Shown piece by piece: positions 1 to 12,900 of a stretch of DNA of 64,000 nucleotides. The notes under the pieces are model-generated. The model was not told the origin of the DNA. It made no database searches and was given only the letters and a program-made list of their open reading frames with translations. Every line of letters begins with the position of its first letter. Position 1 is the first letter of the stretch. Source of the DNA: Diphasiastrum complanatum (lineage: Eukaryota > Streptophyta > Lycopodiopsida > Lycopodiales > Lycopodiaceae). The position numbers and the translations under genes were made by a program. The stretch is from positions 62,932,171 through 62,996,170 of the forward strand of contig CM055101.1 in assembly GCA_029204225.1 (NCBI GenBank), in the 5' to 3' direction.

Positions 1-2891
1 TCCAAAGCATAATGACCGACAACATTTTGAAAAGGATCTTACTTATTGTCAACTTCAATTTAGCAAAGCATACTCAACGAGGTGGACAAAATAGCCGTAC
101 AGATTAAATAGATCATTTCAATACATGTTGCGGAAAAAGAAATCATAAACACATAACTTTTATGTAAGTCATCTAATGCCCATCGTCCTCATCACAACTG
201 GGAGGACCATTAAATCTCAATTTCATCTTTTGAACACTACATGCTTCTGCTTATTAGGGTAAATCAGTGGCAATGTGGCCTGCACAAAGGAATTTCAAAT
301 CTTATGTACCCAATTTGCAAATATTAGCAACCACAGAATACTGCAATGTTAAATAGCTCCTTCAGTAAATTATCTTCTGAGATATCCAGTTTGCAATCAA
401 CATAGTAGCAACCACACAACAATGCATTGTTAGATTGATCCTTGCTCACCTTACGTCTCAACTTGAATCTACTCAAGTTCCCATAAAATCTCAATGCATA
501 TATACCCCAAAAACCTGCTCACACTTCTAAAGATCACTATCTTCAAACTCCACGGATCCAAATGCCACAATAATTGCTAATCACACTCCTCCCTCCTCAA
601 CACCCCCAACTTGAGATCCAAGTTCAACTCGTTGCATTACTTACAATCCCCTCAAGGGTGCAATTCGCATCCAAGTATGTCACATCAAACCATATACAAT
701 GATGTCAGTACAATGACATACATATCAGAGCAAAATGATGGTGGAGTACGATTGAGGAAAATTCACCCGCCAATTGCTGGAAGACTTTTAGTCAAATGTT
801 TAAAAGGAATGGGGTGCCCATGGATGAAAAGAGAGGGAAATATAGACAATCATAAAATTACATGCACCCAATGAACAGGAATGTGCAAACAAATATATAA
901 GAAGCTGCCTCAGGAGATCTCCATTTTCTTACAAGTAATCCAATTTGTGGAGGTACTCAAAGGAGAGAGTTAACAATTTGTACGGGAGGAGCAAACTATG
1001 GCATTCTATGAAGCAGTACACATGGCATTTTACCATGAGAACGACAACGGCCAGCAAAAAAGTGTCATAGCTTTCAAAGGAAAAAAGCTTGGGCAAAGCA
1101 TGTACAGAAAAACTACGACATACACCTGGCTGTTGCAGGAAGGGCAATATGGGTCGCTAGACACAAGCCAAGGACAGTCACATGGTGTTCTATGTTGAGA
1201 ATGACAAGAGGCCACAGAAGATGTAGCTTTGGAGGACAAAAGCCTTGGGCTTTCCAAAGCATGTACCAAGAGCCATTCCCAGATAGCCCCTCTGCGGTTT
1301 ACGTTTTGGGAACATTTTTTACCCTTTGGCCATTTTTTCTGATTATGGCCCAATTCTTTTGCTTGCAAGGCCTATTTTTTCCCTCCCAGTTTACATAATC
1401 TACAAATTGAGTACTTGAACTTTATTCTTAAGAATATATGACGTTCTCAAAAATGACTATGTGATGAGGTGGCATTCCCCCATTCCACCCCTCCCCAGAA
1501 AACATTCCCACTCTCGAGGGTCTAGATATCCTCCCCGTTCCTGGAAACTATATCTCCAATTCACAGGTCATCAAGAACATGGCAGCTACACACACCAACA
1601 CGTATAATATCTAGGAATTGATTTCCCAGCCTTGGGTGGGTTGGAGCTGTTAATTGGCCATTATGTATAAATCCATGAACCTAGCAAGAATTCTATTCTC
1701 CTAAAAATCAATCAGGGAATCTTATCTTTAGTTCATCTTCTTTCTCTTCATCCTTTGAGCACTTTTTCAATTGGACCATGCATTTAGAAGCTGTATTATT
1801 TCATGTTTGGGTTGTTGTACATCTACAACCTTCTCTGGCTTCCGAGATAAAAGTCAAATCCTACAAATGAATTAGTTACACAAGGAGTTCATTATGCGCT
1901 CAAATTCTTGAAGTATATAGTACTTCCCTAATCCAAGTACTTCAAATTCTTCTGGAATCTTCACATACAACCAACCTCTAGCCCCACACTCTCTAGGTGA
2001 GCGGCATGGTTAAAACTATACTTGATCTTCAACACTATCATGCCATCCTGTGTTAGGCTCCTCAGAAATCAATAATGACCGTGGAAGGATCGATAACCAA
2101 GCCTTAAGCTATTTATGTAGCCTAAGATATGTTAGATGTGCGGCCAGTTCTGACTCGGTGAGCCCATCTATCAAAACATTAGAGATGCAAGTCAAGACGG
2201 GCCTAGTTGGCACAACCTAGAGTATTTAATCATGATCATAGCTAGTCAAAACAATGTCGGGATGATTCAGTGATGACTAAGCATATCGAAGCCCACTAGT
2301 AGTCACTATGCCTTAGAGATTACTTTCGAAGACAATCATAGATGGTACATTGATTCAAGTGCCACAAGACATGATTGATAATAAGTACTAAAATAACTAA
2401 CTTAATTTTTAAGTTTTCAAGGCTATCATTTTTTCATTTTATTCCCTTTTCTGGAAATTCTACATTTTCTCTAATTTCTTCTCTTTCATAATTTCACATA
2501 CAGTTATTAGATTTTCTGTACACCAATGTGTCTCTCTAATAGTAGGTTACTGCATCTACCTTTTACAGCTTGTCAGTTGGACAAAAAAATTGTAGACCAA
2601 AAACTCCTGTCAAAAAATTCTATGCTGCTACTACACATAAACACAAATCCAGCCATGGAATCTTTCCCAGACATAAGCAAACATAGTAACAGGTTTCTTA
2701 CACACCTTAAACCACTGCATTAACGTTTGCAATGGATGTCAAGCCTTATGAAATAGTTCTAAAACGTGAAATTCTCTTCAAACATACTTTTATTATCTAG
2801 CATAGACGGATAGCATACCAATTCAATCAAACCAGAACTTTAACAGGTCAAAAAAGATTTCCATGTAGATACTTTCTACAAAAAGGAGTAC
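1..2891 (-). other. TOR intron after the FRB start exon (partial)
   Basis: No further TOR exon is visible here on the minus strand, so the intron following the exon at 2892 is at least 2.9 kb. The sequence is A/T-rich and non-coding. A possible degraded Copia protease trace on the plus strand near 2330-2375 is listed separately. I see nothing else supportable. Confidence 0.6.
2330..2375 (+). mobile_element. possible relic of a Copia protease motif
   Basis: A short plus-strand stretch reads RWYIDSSATRH, resembling the W-Y-I-D-S-G-A-T/S-x-H active-site block of Ty1/copia protease with Gly changed to Ser. No flanking gag, integrase or LTR could be recognised, so this may be the last trace of an old element or a chance match. 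Confidence 0.3.
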
Positions 2892-3900
2892 CTGTACAAA
2901 TGCTATCTCTTTCACAGTAACAGGTTCCTTCTCAAGAATAGAATGCAATGGTGCAAGGGCATTCAGCATGCCCTCTACATTATGATCGCCAAAATACAAT
3001 CGACTAGCCTCTTCCAGTGCTTCATGCCAACTCTCATGCCATAAAATTGCTACACGTATTAACTCTTTCGAGACCAGCTGTGCCTGCACAAGGTCAGATC
3101 CCTTATAAGCTACCTACTTTGTTCTCAATTCAGAGATAGCTCTCTTAGACTTAAGACATACTTCCTGATATGATGGAAAAAACTGAGAAGTGGGTTTCAG
3201 ATCCAGACGCTCAGGCTTGAAGCTCAAAACTGTGTAGAGATAAAAGCTCTCATAATAAAAAAACACCATGCCTTGAAATAGAAAAGGACTGTGTTGTTGG
3301 ACTTTTTTTAAAAGAAAACTGATTGATGCATGCAGTTGCATATCTTCAGCCACAAGAAGGCCAGAAATGATAACATCAAAAAACTGCCACTCGGCTTAGA
3401 CCAGAAAGTATATAGTATACAAGATAAATTTTATTGATCACAGAATGAAATCAGTGAAGAAACACATGGAGAGCTTTACTGCAAAAATATCATGCTTAGT
3501 TATTTTTTTATTTCTCATTTATAAGCACAGGAAGTTTAAGATTCCAGCAGCTAATCTCTCACCATATCCTACCATGAAAGTGCTTTGTTGTGGGGAACTC
3601 TGACATCCAGAAAAATTTCATTAAGGCTTCATCAGAATAATTTAGGTGCACATATTTTTCAGCTTATTCTTAAACCGTTCATTTACTAGAGGATCACAAA
3701 TTACATCAACAACATAAAACAACCACCAGCACAAGGAGCCCATAGTTCAACGATAGAAACCTAAAGCCATTGAGCATCGATCTTACCTGCTCAACAAGAA
3801 CCCCACTATGCTGACGCACATTTTCGACAACACTCTGTGCAGCAGCACGCCGCAAGGAGCTTATGGATTTGCAAGCTACCAAAAGTGGATACATAAGTGC
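2892..3900 (-). CDS. TOR: TOR exons 42-43: end of FAT and start of the FRB domain
   Basis: 3900-3787 encodes [20 protein letters not shown] and ends HSGVLVEQ. 3083-2892 encodes the FRB start: [20 protein letters not shown] followed by [17 protein letters not shown] is the four-helix segment that binds FKBP12-rapamycin in other eukaryotes. The serine of EEASRLYF, equivalent to human mTOR Ser2035 where changes give rapamycin resistance, is conserved. The loop after [10 protein letters not shown] is a few residues shorter than in Arabidopsis. The exon ends IAFVQ|gt; the second half of FRB, with the WDLYYHVF helix, was not found in 1-2891 and should lie left of the window. Confidence 0.95.
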
Positions 3901-6900
3901 CTGTTCAAAGAGTTCAAGTTACACGTTGCATATGTACTTATTGCAGCCTATTGCAACCTACAAGATATCGAAACATTTTTGGCCTTGCTCGATGAGCTAG
4001 ACCATGCATTTTGATCAAGTATGGACTTGTGATGTTCTCAGTTGAGTGACAGCTTTAAAATCTGCATGCTATTCCACTCGAGTGATTGATTCCAGAAGCA
4101 TGCCCCTTTGTTGCACATAAGTAGTCCTTTGAATCAACTGACATATCTTTGCTTGCATGGAAATTCAAAGGAGATGTTGCAACAAAAAAACAGACAGTTT
4201 ATATATAAGGACATGTAGCAATAGAATATCCAACTTTAAGCTTCAACTTAGATACGTTAGTAAAACAATTCTTGGTTGCACAAGAAGACAGATCATAAAC
4301 AGCAGTAAACTCATAATCTTCAGACTTCAAGCTCCATGTATGCATATTATGGTCATGTTAAGGTTCAAATCAAAATAAGCCTCAATTTGAAAAAATTGTA
4401 AGCAGGTAGCTAAACAGATTTGTTTGTTATGTACCTGATGTGCATAACAACAAACTAAAAGTTAATGTTGATGTTAAATGTAATTAGCATGATAAAGGTA
4501 TCGGATTGGTGTCCATGGATCTATTGGCCTTAAATAGTTTCTGAATAATTATCAATAACCCGACTACTCCAAAGATAGAACCTACTCTAAGTTGCACAAC
4601 AGAGAGGGTGACTCATTCTACTTGAGTAGGTGTTTGTATGTGCATGTGTAGTTCAATCAATCTCATATGAATATTTTGGAGAATGATATAGCTATAGGAC
4701 CAAGTTTCCCATCATAATTGATGTCCTCTATGCATATACTTTTGCCACAAGTCTAGCCTTACATTTGCCAATAGACCATAATCCAGTACACCCATTTGTA
4801 TCAAATAAAAATTTTCCTTCTGGCAACTCAGCCAGTTGCTTTTCTCACCAACTGTTGAGTCTAGAAATCTTTCATCGCTTTTTGCCATTTTTTCTTCCTT
4901 CTCGGCTTCTTCATATGTGCATGCCTCTGAAGTTTGTGAAATAGGAGACTTAAGAGCATAATTGGTTCCATACCTTTCCTGCTGCTGTTGCTGCTATCAA
5001 AACTGAGACAACTTTCTTGCTTTTTGCTTGCCTGATTTTGCTTCTTCCAACATTTTCCCTTCCGTTATGGTTTGATAATATCATCTTGATACCTTCATGG
5101 TGTTGGCATAGACTTTCCTTTTCTAGATTCTCAACCTCATGTCACTCATATCTTTTGCAGCTCTTGTTCCCTTATCTATTTCTCTGTTACTACTACTTTG
5201 TTACCCTTTCAGTTTTCCCCAATAAGGGGGTGTCCAGGATCTCTCTTCTTCCTTAACTTGTGCCTTTGGTGAAGCTTCTTCATCAAAAGCTACATTTCTA
5301 CTTTAATTTAGCTTCTTAGCCTCTATATCATAAACCATGTATACCTTTTCTTCATCTCCATGCTCCAAAAATAATCATATCTTTGCCTTTAAGTCCAGTT
5401 ATTCTCTTTATATAGGCTATGCTTCAAAGAATTCATAGGTCGGTGACTTCGGCTTTACCTCCAGTAAAGGCTTCTTCAGGGTCTTTTATCCAAACCTGCT
5501 TTGATAGGACTTCTTAAAAAATAACCAACGTATCTACTGCTTCCCAATATCAAGTAGGCAGTCCTTCTGCCTTTGACATTGCTTCAAACACACTCCTCAC
5601 TAGACTATTCTTACCCTTGGCTATGTTATGGTGTGTAAGATGTAACAAACTGCCTCCTTACACCATTAGCTTCGCAGAAACTCACAAACTCATCAAAAGC
5701 ACTTTCGCCACCCTTGTCTAATCTTAGAGCAATTTTCTTGCTGGCTTGATTTTCGATCATTGTCTTAGATTGTTTGGAATGTTTGGGGGCCTCAGGTTTT
5801 TGCCTTAGAAACTTCATTCACATCTTTATTGTGAAATTATTTACAAAAGTTATAAGCAGTGCATGATCGGCACTGTACACAAGCAGTCCAATAACTATAT
5901 CATGTTTCTCAAGGACTTGCAGACTCTGATAGTTTAGATGGCCATAGCGTTAATGTCGAAACTTTCCTTAAAATTCTTTTGTTGATGAGAATGCATGTAT
6001 TAACGTGCACATATATTCAGCTGTTCCCACCACACAAAAGAAACATGAGAATTGATAATGTATTTTAAGTTCACATCAGATATGCAGTGCTATACTACCT
6101 GCAGCTATGAATGCTGACATTTTCAAACAGTGAAAAGTGTTTCTTAAGGCTACAAAAGCAATTCAACAGCATGAAATAAAAAATGATAGCATTTTCATTC
6201 ATGATTTGAGACAAAGAAGGACAACTTTAAACCTGTGGATGGTTTCGGCCAATTCGAATAAGCAACGATTGAATCAATTCACAAACAGCTGGAGTATTTG
6301 AATGGATACGGGCAATGATTTGAGGCAACACAACAAGCCAAGTATCAATGTTAACATGCTGAAAGCCCTCTTGTAAAGCAATTTGTACGTCTTGGGAAGC
6401 TCCATGATTGAACCAAAGTGTAAGAAGCCTTAGAATGTCCTGCAACCAGAAAAGCAGACACCAGCAGCTACATTTTATAAGAACCTTAGGTGATGAATTA
6501 TTAGAAATTAAAAAGCCCTAATCTCTTGCATACAAGCATGGTCAGTAAATTTCCAGCAATTCATAAAAGCTAGTCAATCATAAAAACACCAAAACTTGCA
6601 ATTCACCTGGAAACTGCTGCCATACCTGAAGGCTATCATCTCCACCTTTGTTTGTTGATGCATGCGCAATAGATCGGAAGTAACCTTGAACAGCTGCCAC
6701 AACATGCTTTCCAACCAATGAAGGCTTTCCTTTAAACGTGTAATGAGACATGACCGCTGTATTGAATAGAGCCCATTTATGCCATGCTTTGACCCATTTG
6801 CGAGCACACTCAGTTGCTTTTTCAAAAGCGCCAAGAATCTCTGGCAAACAGCAGAAAATTAATGCTTTTCTAACTTAAGAAAGGCTGCTGAAATCCGTTC

Positions 6901-9900
6901 AAATTGATAATCCAAATTAAAGTGTCAGTTTCTCTAACCTTGAATAGATTCTTCATCTAAGCCAGGAGGGCATAATGCCCAGCGCCAGGCGCCAAGCTTC
7001 AAGTAGACACGTGCAACAAGTGGAACAGCAGCAATAGTAGTTGTACTTCCAGCAATATTAAGTGCACTTTGGAATGTTTGTCCAGACAAATGGCCATTGC
7101 CAGCTAATTCTGCAGCTAGTACCTTTTCGTGGAAAACCAAAAAAATTAGCTTTTTGAAATATGAAAAGATCAGTACTACAATATAACAAAGTCCAGATCA
7201 CATGTACATGCTGTAGATGGATGCCTACCTGCAACCTGTGAAAGGCTTCGCGCCGACTTTCATTAACAGACCAAAGGTATTTGAGATAGGCCAACCTAAC
7301 TTCAGGCACCCCGGTATAATTTATCTTATCTGAAGGATGAACTAGTTCTGGATCATACTGTAATGTCAAAATGAAGCAAATTAGCTCAACAGAATAAAAC
7401 CAAGCTTCTACTAAATGACTATTGCAGGGAATGTCATGTACCTGTAAGAGTTTGACCAAAGTCGCCCGAGATTGAGCAAGTCTATTGCTTTTACGGCAAA
7501 GAGAGGCAAACTTTATCCATGTTTCTGTGTCCTCTGATGGAGGCAATACCAGTGTTCGGACAGATAGCAGTGCTTGCCACACCTATGTCAGAGCATAAAA
7601 ACAGTTTGGATGTGAAATAGCATGTTGGTACCTACCAAATTGTACCCAAGAAACAGGACACACAGTATAACAGGTACCTCCACATTTCTCTTTGCACCAC
7701 GAATTCGATCATGCCACATTTTACGTATTAAAGCAATGCGGGATTCTGAGGCCGGAGTTCCTGCTTGCAGTGTGCAATAATCTATGACCTGATTTACAAT
7801 CATGTGCACAGCAAAAAGGTTACCATCTCCAAGAGACAAGTATGTGCGTTGTAACCTAGAGCTTGAACAACATGGTAGAACTTTTTGAAATAAAAAGCTT
7901 CTTAAGTATCCTCAATATGCCTATGCTGCTTACCTCTTCCAGCTCCGCAAGCTGGTGGACTTGCACCATGCCACTGTAAGCTCGATCATAGCTTTCCAAC
8001 ACCTGCAGTTTTTAATTGTAAATACCCCAAAAACAACAAAATTGCTAGCTACCATTCATCTGCTTAAGCACTTACACCATGATTGCAGATAACTGTAGAA
8101 TTGATACCATATGACTGAAAGGGACAATCTTCTAGGAATGGAACTTCAAAAATCATTTTGGAAGAATATACAATGCAGAAGACTCTCCGTGCAAAACTAC
8201 ACTCTTCCTCTATCAAACACACTCTTCCTCTATCAAACGCTTCTATCACACAACTCAATCCAGTTAATGAACCTCACTAACATTTTAATGTACTTTTTTC
8301 TGATACATAGCACATCCTAGCCTGAGCACAGTGATGTGGAAAAGCCTCATGTAGACAATAAAAACAGCTAGTAAGCCTTTTTCTTTCATAAGATCGAAGA
8401 TGGCAATTTCTTAATAGGTCAATGTTGGAATAAATTCTGGAGTATATACTTAAAAGATAGCTGTAAAATCAGCTGAGCAAGGAACAGGTCACAGATTTTT
8501 AACTGATGCTGCACTGGCTTTGTATAATGAAGGCTCAAATAAATTAACCATATTCTATCTCTTTTCAGCAATTCCTGACTGTATCCAGCACTATATAGTG
8601 CCACATTCTGGACAATCGAGTGCAAGGATAAAACGCAAGTCACATATCACACACAAGCTGTCGTGAGCAGCAGTGTAGCATTCAAACATTTGAACGTATG
8701 AAACTCATATGTCTAAAAAGAATTGTGTTTCAAGTATTTGGAACATTGCTTAACTTTTTGAGTGTTTCTTTTAGGAATTGAACAATCCACGTGCTGATTT
8801 AAAGGTTGGGAGTTTAACTGATTCATAAAAGTGGTTGAATGAGCATGTAAATTCAACTAAAGCATTCAGTTCACTGTGAGTAGCAAAGTTTATGATCTTT
8901 CGTACCAAACATTCATCTGTTTACGATGAAAAATGCTCAAGAGATGACAGGTGTTCGAGCAGGAGTCGGCTTTTTGGAATTAGAGTCGACTTGCTCCTAA
9001 TAGTCACATGGAAAGGGGACCCTTTGGCCTCTACTTGGGGGTCCCAAAAGAGAGATTTTAAAATTCTGAGATTTCAAACGTGTTTGAAATGTTCCGGTTT
9101 CAAATTCATTTGAAACGTATTTTTAACGCCCAGAAAAAACAAACATCCATATTAGCCAGAGCCAGCCATTGACATTATGGTGCACCTATTTTCACAATAT
9201 TAGAATAGAAAGCAAATGTAGCATCACAATGAAGACAAAAAGAGACAGAAGAAAGGGCATTCAAAGAAATTAAACACTCAGTCCCATTTGGCAGTTCAGC
9301 AATTTTGATTCAGTGCCTACATACAAAACTAAACTAAATTTATTCATAAACGCAAAAGAAACAGACAACTTTATAGCTTTTTCAATCCGAAGAAAATGGC
9401 TACCAATCATTACAGGTTCTTACCAATGCAGCAAGATCAGTGGCCAAACACTTCCGTGCTCGCTCCACATATGCACGAGCCTCATCATACTAACACACGG
9501 CATAATAAAATAATCAGCTTACAGTTCACACCTATAGATTAGTTTCAGTAAGCCTTGAGAATGTTTTGAAAGGGGAGAAATAGAAAAACCTTTGTCAAAC
9601 CTGTTACTAGAGAACTGAGATTTGCTGCAACTAAAAATCTACAAACCATGGCAAATCTTGCAAACGACACAAACTAAAAAAAACAATCACTCATAAAACT
9701 AAGTATGCACCTTCTCGCGCCTCACACATAAAACAGCTCGGAAGAAGGCTCCCATTACACCATTTGTGCCACCATCGCCACCACTTGAGACATTCATCTC
9801 ATCCCCATCGTCAAGGCGTGAAACATATTCTGACATCTCATCCCACAAGCGCATATTCCATGCGGCACTTGCAGCCTGTATGAGCAATAGCATAACAAAC

Positions 9901-12900
9901 ATTCATACTAAACAAAACAATTTCACCCCACAATTCCCACAGAAAAAGTTCTTCCAATAGGGCTTTTAAAACATAAGCTAACTAAGCCAATACACAATGA
10001 GGCACAAGGAAGCCATAGCAAACCATGGGTGCCATCTCAAGTCTTGCAGAAGGTTCTGCTGGAGCCCAGGATTCTCTACACAAAGCACTTAGCTCTTCCC
10101 ACCGTGCCAGTGCAGCCAAACAGCGCATTCGTCCTATCCACACAAAAATGTCAACATCAAGTCCGCATAATTGCCCTAGCATCTTACTCCAGGACTAGCC
10201 AGGAGAGTGACGTGCCTAGTTTTTTTGGTTTCATTATGGCATTACCAAGAACATCCAGAAAAAATTGGAAAACCTTCATCGCCAAATTTAAATCATCTAT
10301 ACTTAGCATGTCAGTTGTTAAAAATAGAAACTTAGGTAATATGCAAACCAAGAGTAGCCTCCAAAGATACATGTGCACTGTTGGTTTGTGTAGCTTGTTG
10401 AGGTGCTTTAAGAGTGTAAGCTTCAAGAGCTTCCTCCCACCGCTGAAGCTTTTCATACCTACAACAAGCTAATTTGGTTAATAGACCTTGCAATCAACAA
10501 CACAGATGCAGAACAAAAACATAAACTACAAGTCAGAGGATTCAAGACTGATTCATGATTGAATGTGATAGTAAATTGTAATAATAGTATGTGATATTGT
10601 CACTTGATTATAAATTGTGAGCCACATTGGGCACCAATCTTTAAGCATAACACTGGCTCTCGACTTCAGTTAGCTCCCAATACCTAGCAAAAAAGGTTGT
10701 CTGACAGTACTGCGCAAAAAAGGTTGTCTGACAGTAATGGGCAATCAAATGAGCTCTCTATACAAATTAGTGATTTATAGACATGATAATCTCAGTTATC
10801 AATATCAAGTCTAGAATAGTACCCCAACATAGGACAAGAGCATGCAGCCTTTAACTTTATGTAGTTCCATTTACAATAGGACCATCAACTTGATCATGCA
10901 AAGCACAGACTATACACTATGATGAAGTACAACCACTGTAGTCAACAACCAGATCATTTCAAATTTAATTCAAAATAACACAAAAATATACAGTGCACTC
11001 AAAACTCGTCCTTGGAAAAAGCTTGAGATGCTCCAAACTACAAGTGCTCATCTGGCTCAACCACAAAATGTTATTTCTGATTAAAACATGCAGAAACCTA
11101 CCAAGACTCCTTCAGCTCCACCCCTAAATGTTGTTGTGCATACTCCAAGATTCCAACTGCAGCCTGTAAAGCCACTACATCAGTATCCTCTCATTTATTA
11201 GCTGTTTTAACATGTAGCAATATAAGTCAAAGGTAGACACATAATAGACTTTTTATATATACATAAGAGTTTTAAAAAAATCCCGATCGAACAAGTTCAA
11301 GCTTGAAAAGAATGCTAGATTAAAAAATGGTCCAAGATGTATGTTTTGCAAGAACGAAAAGTATCCTAGTTTTCATTTTTTCCCTTTAAAATACACATTC
11401 GATCCAGATTCAGTTATGATAAGAAGAAAGACAGATGAACATGGACACCAAAAATTGTTTCTCTTGAGAAGATTCGACATCAACCAAAAGAGATAACATC
11501 TAGCTTGCAAGTGGATATACTTATGATCAAAACATCCACGAAACATTATATAAAAATAAGGGTAAATTGATGAAAAACAGTAGCAACAGAACAATATCCA
11601 CGGGCAATCTGATCTGGCTATCATCAATCAAGCAGAATTAGCACACTGGACCCTACTTCTAGCCTTTGTGGGTCCTGATTGGGACTAATGGCTATGCCCT
11701 TCCATAAAGCTATGCATGTTACTCTCCCTCATCAAAATGACAATGTCCCCATTTCTTGTATAAAACCAAGGGTGATAAGATGCCCAAAAAAATAGAAGTA
11801 TTTGAAGCCTCGAATACATAATTAGAAGTTGCATGAATAATGTGAGAATGACCAGATATGAATTGTTAGAAGTTTCAAAATATCAAGATAAAAATGACAA
11901 ATTATCCTCAATTTCTTTGAAGAAACCTAGCACTATGTGATCAACAGGAGTAACGCATCTTTTGGATAACTTTCGGGTAGTATGGATACTCCCATGCTTC
12001 CCAATCTATATTTGAAACAAAGGTTGAAGTACAGTGCTCGACTCTTTGGGGTGAGACTTGTGGAATAGATAGCTCCTACGAAGGCAAAACATCAGGAAAA
12101 GGTTTATTGGATGACTGACAATGCCTGGGGGGACGTGAAGGATCTGAAATCTGGGCATATGGAAGCTTACTAATTGCAGAGTCAAGAAGTGTTAGCCAAA
12201 AACACTACAACAGACTAAACATGTAATACAAGAAAACGTAATAATACTAGAGAAAGTGATAAATGGGTCAAAAGAGAGCTACAAATACATTCATCAATGC
12301 TACTAGAAAATCTAGCTAACAGTAACCTAAGCCTAAGACTAAGCCAAAGAAAAAGAATCAAGCTTACTCATAGTGGTTGTTTAGCGCGTTATGGCCAGGT
12401 TAATGCCCACAGGTTATAGCCACTATCCAGTAGGCATTCAAGAAGACCAAACGACTCTAAAAGTGAGTAAACAGCAAGTCCTGCCAAATAGACCCCAAGT
12501 GCCTAGAGTATAATGTTGAAGTTAAACAATAGGCCATGGGCCTAATTTCTAAGGCCGAAGCTATGACTCTCTAGTCATAATGACATTCTCCCCATCTTGA
12601 AAAACAAAAACTGTTGACACAGTAAAATAAAAACTGCTTTCAAATTGCATATACGGAAGGGGATGTCATGCATAACATATAACCTAGACCACATGGCGTG
12701 TGCAAGCCCAAATACTACGAGCGTGAATTGTATCCAAACACGTCAATAGCTGTCATGCATTGCGCAAAGGTCGAGAATATCCTCCTAACACCTGTTGTAT
12801 GAACTATAAAGGGCCTCATGATGTTTTAGGTAGATCCAATATGAGTTATACAGGACAACACATCAATATGCAAGCAAAAACACTACTCAAGACTCAAGAC

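Noticed and set aside
10029-10472. 147-codon plus-strand frame
   Set aside because: It is the antisense shadow of two TOR FAT exons and the intron between them.
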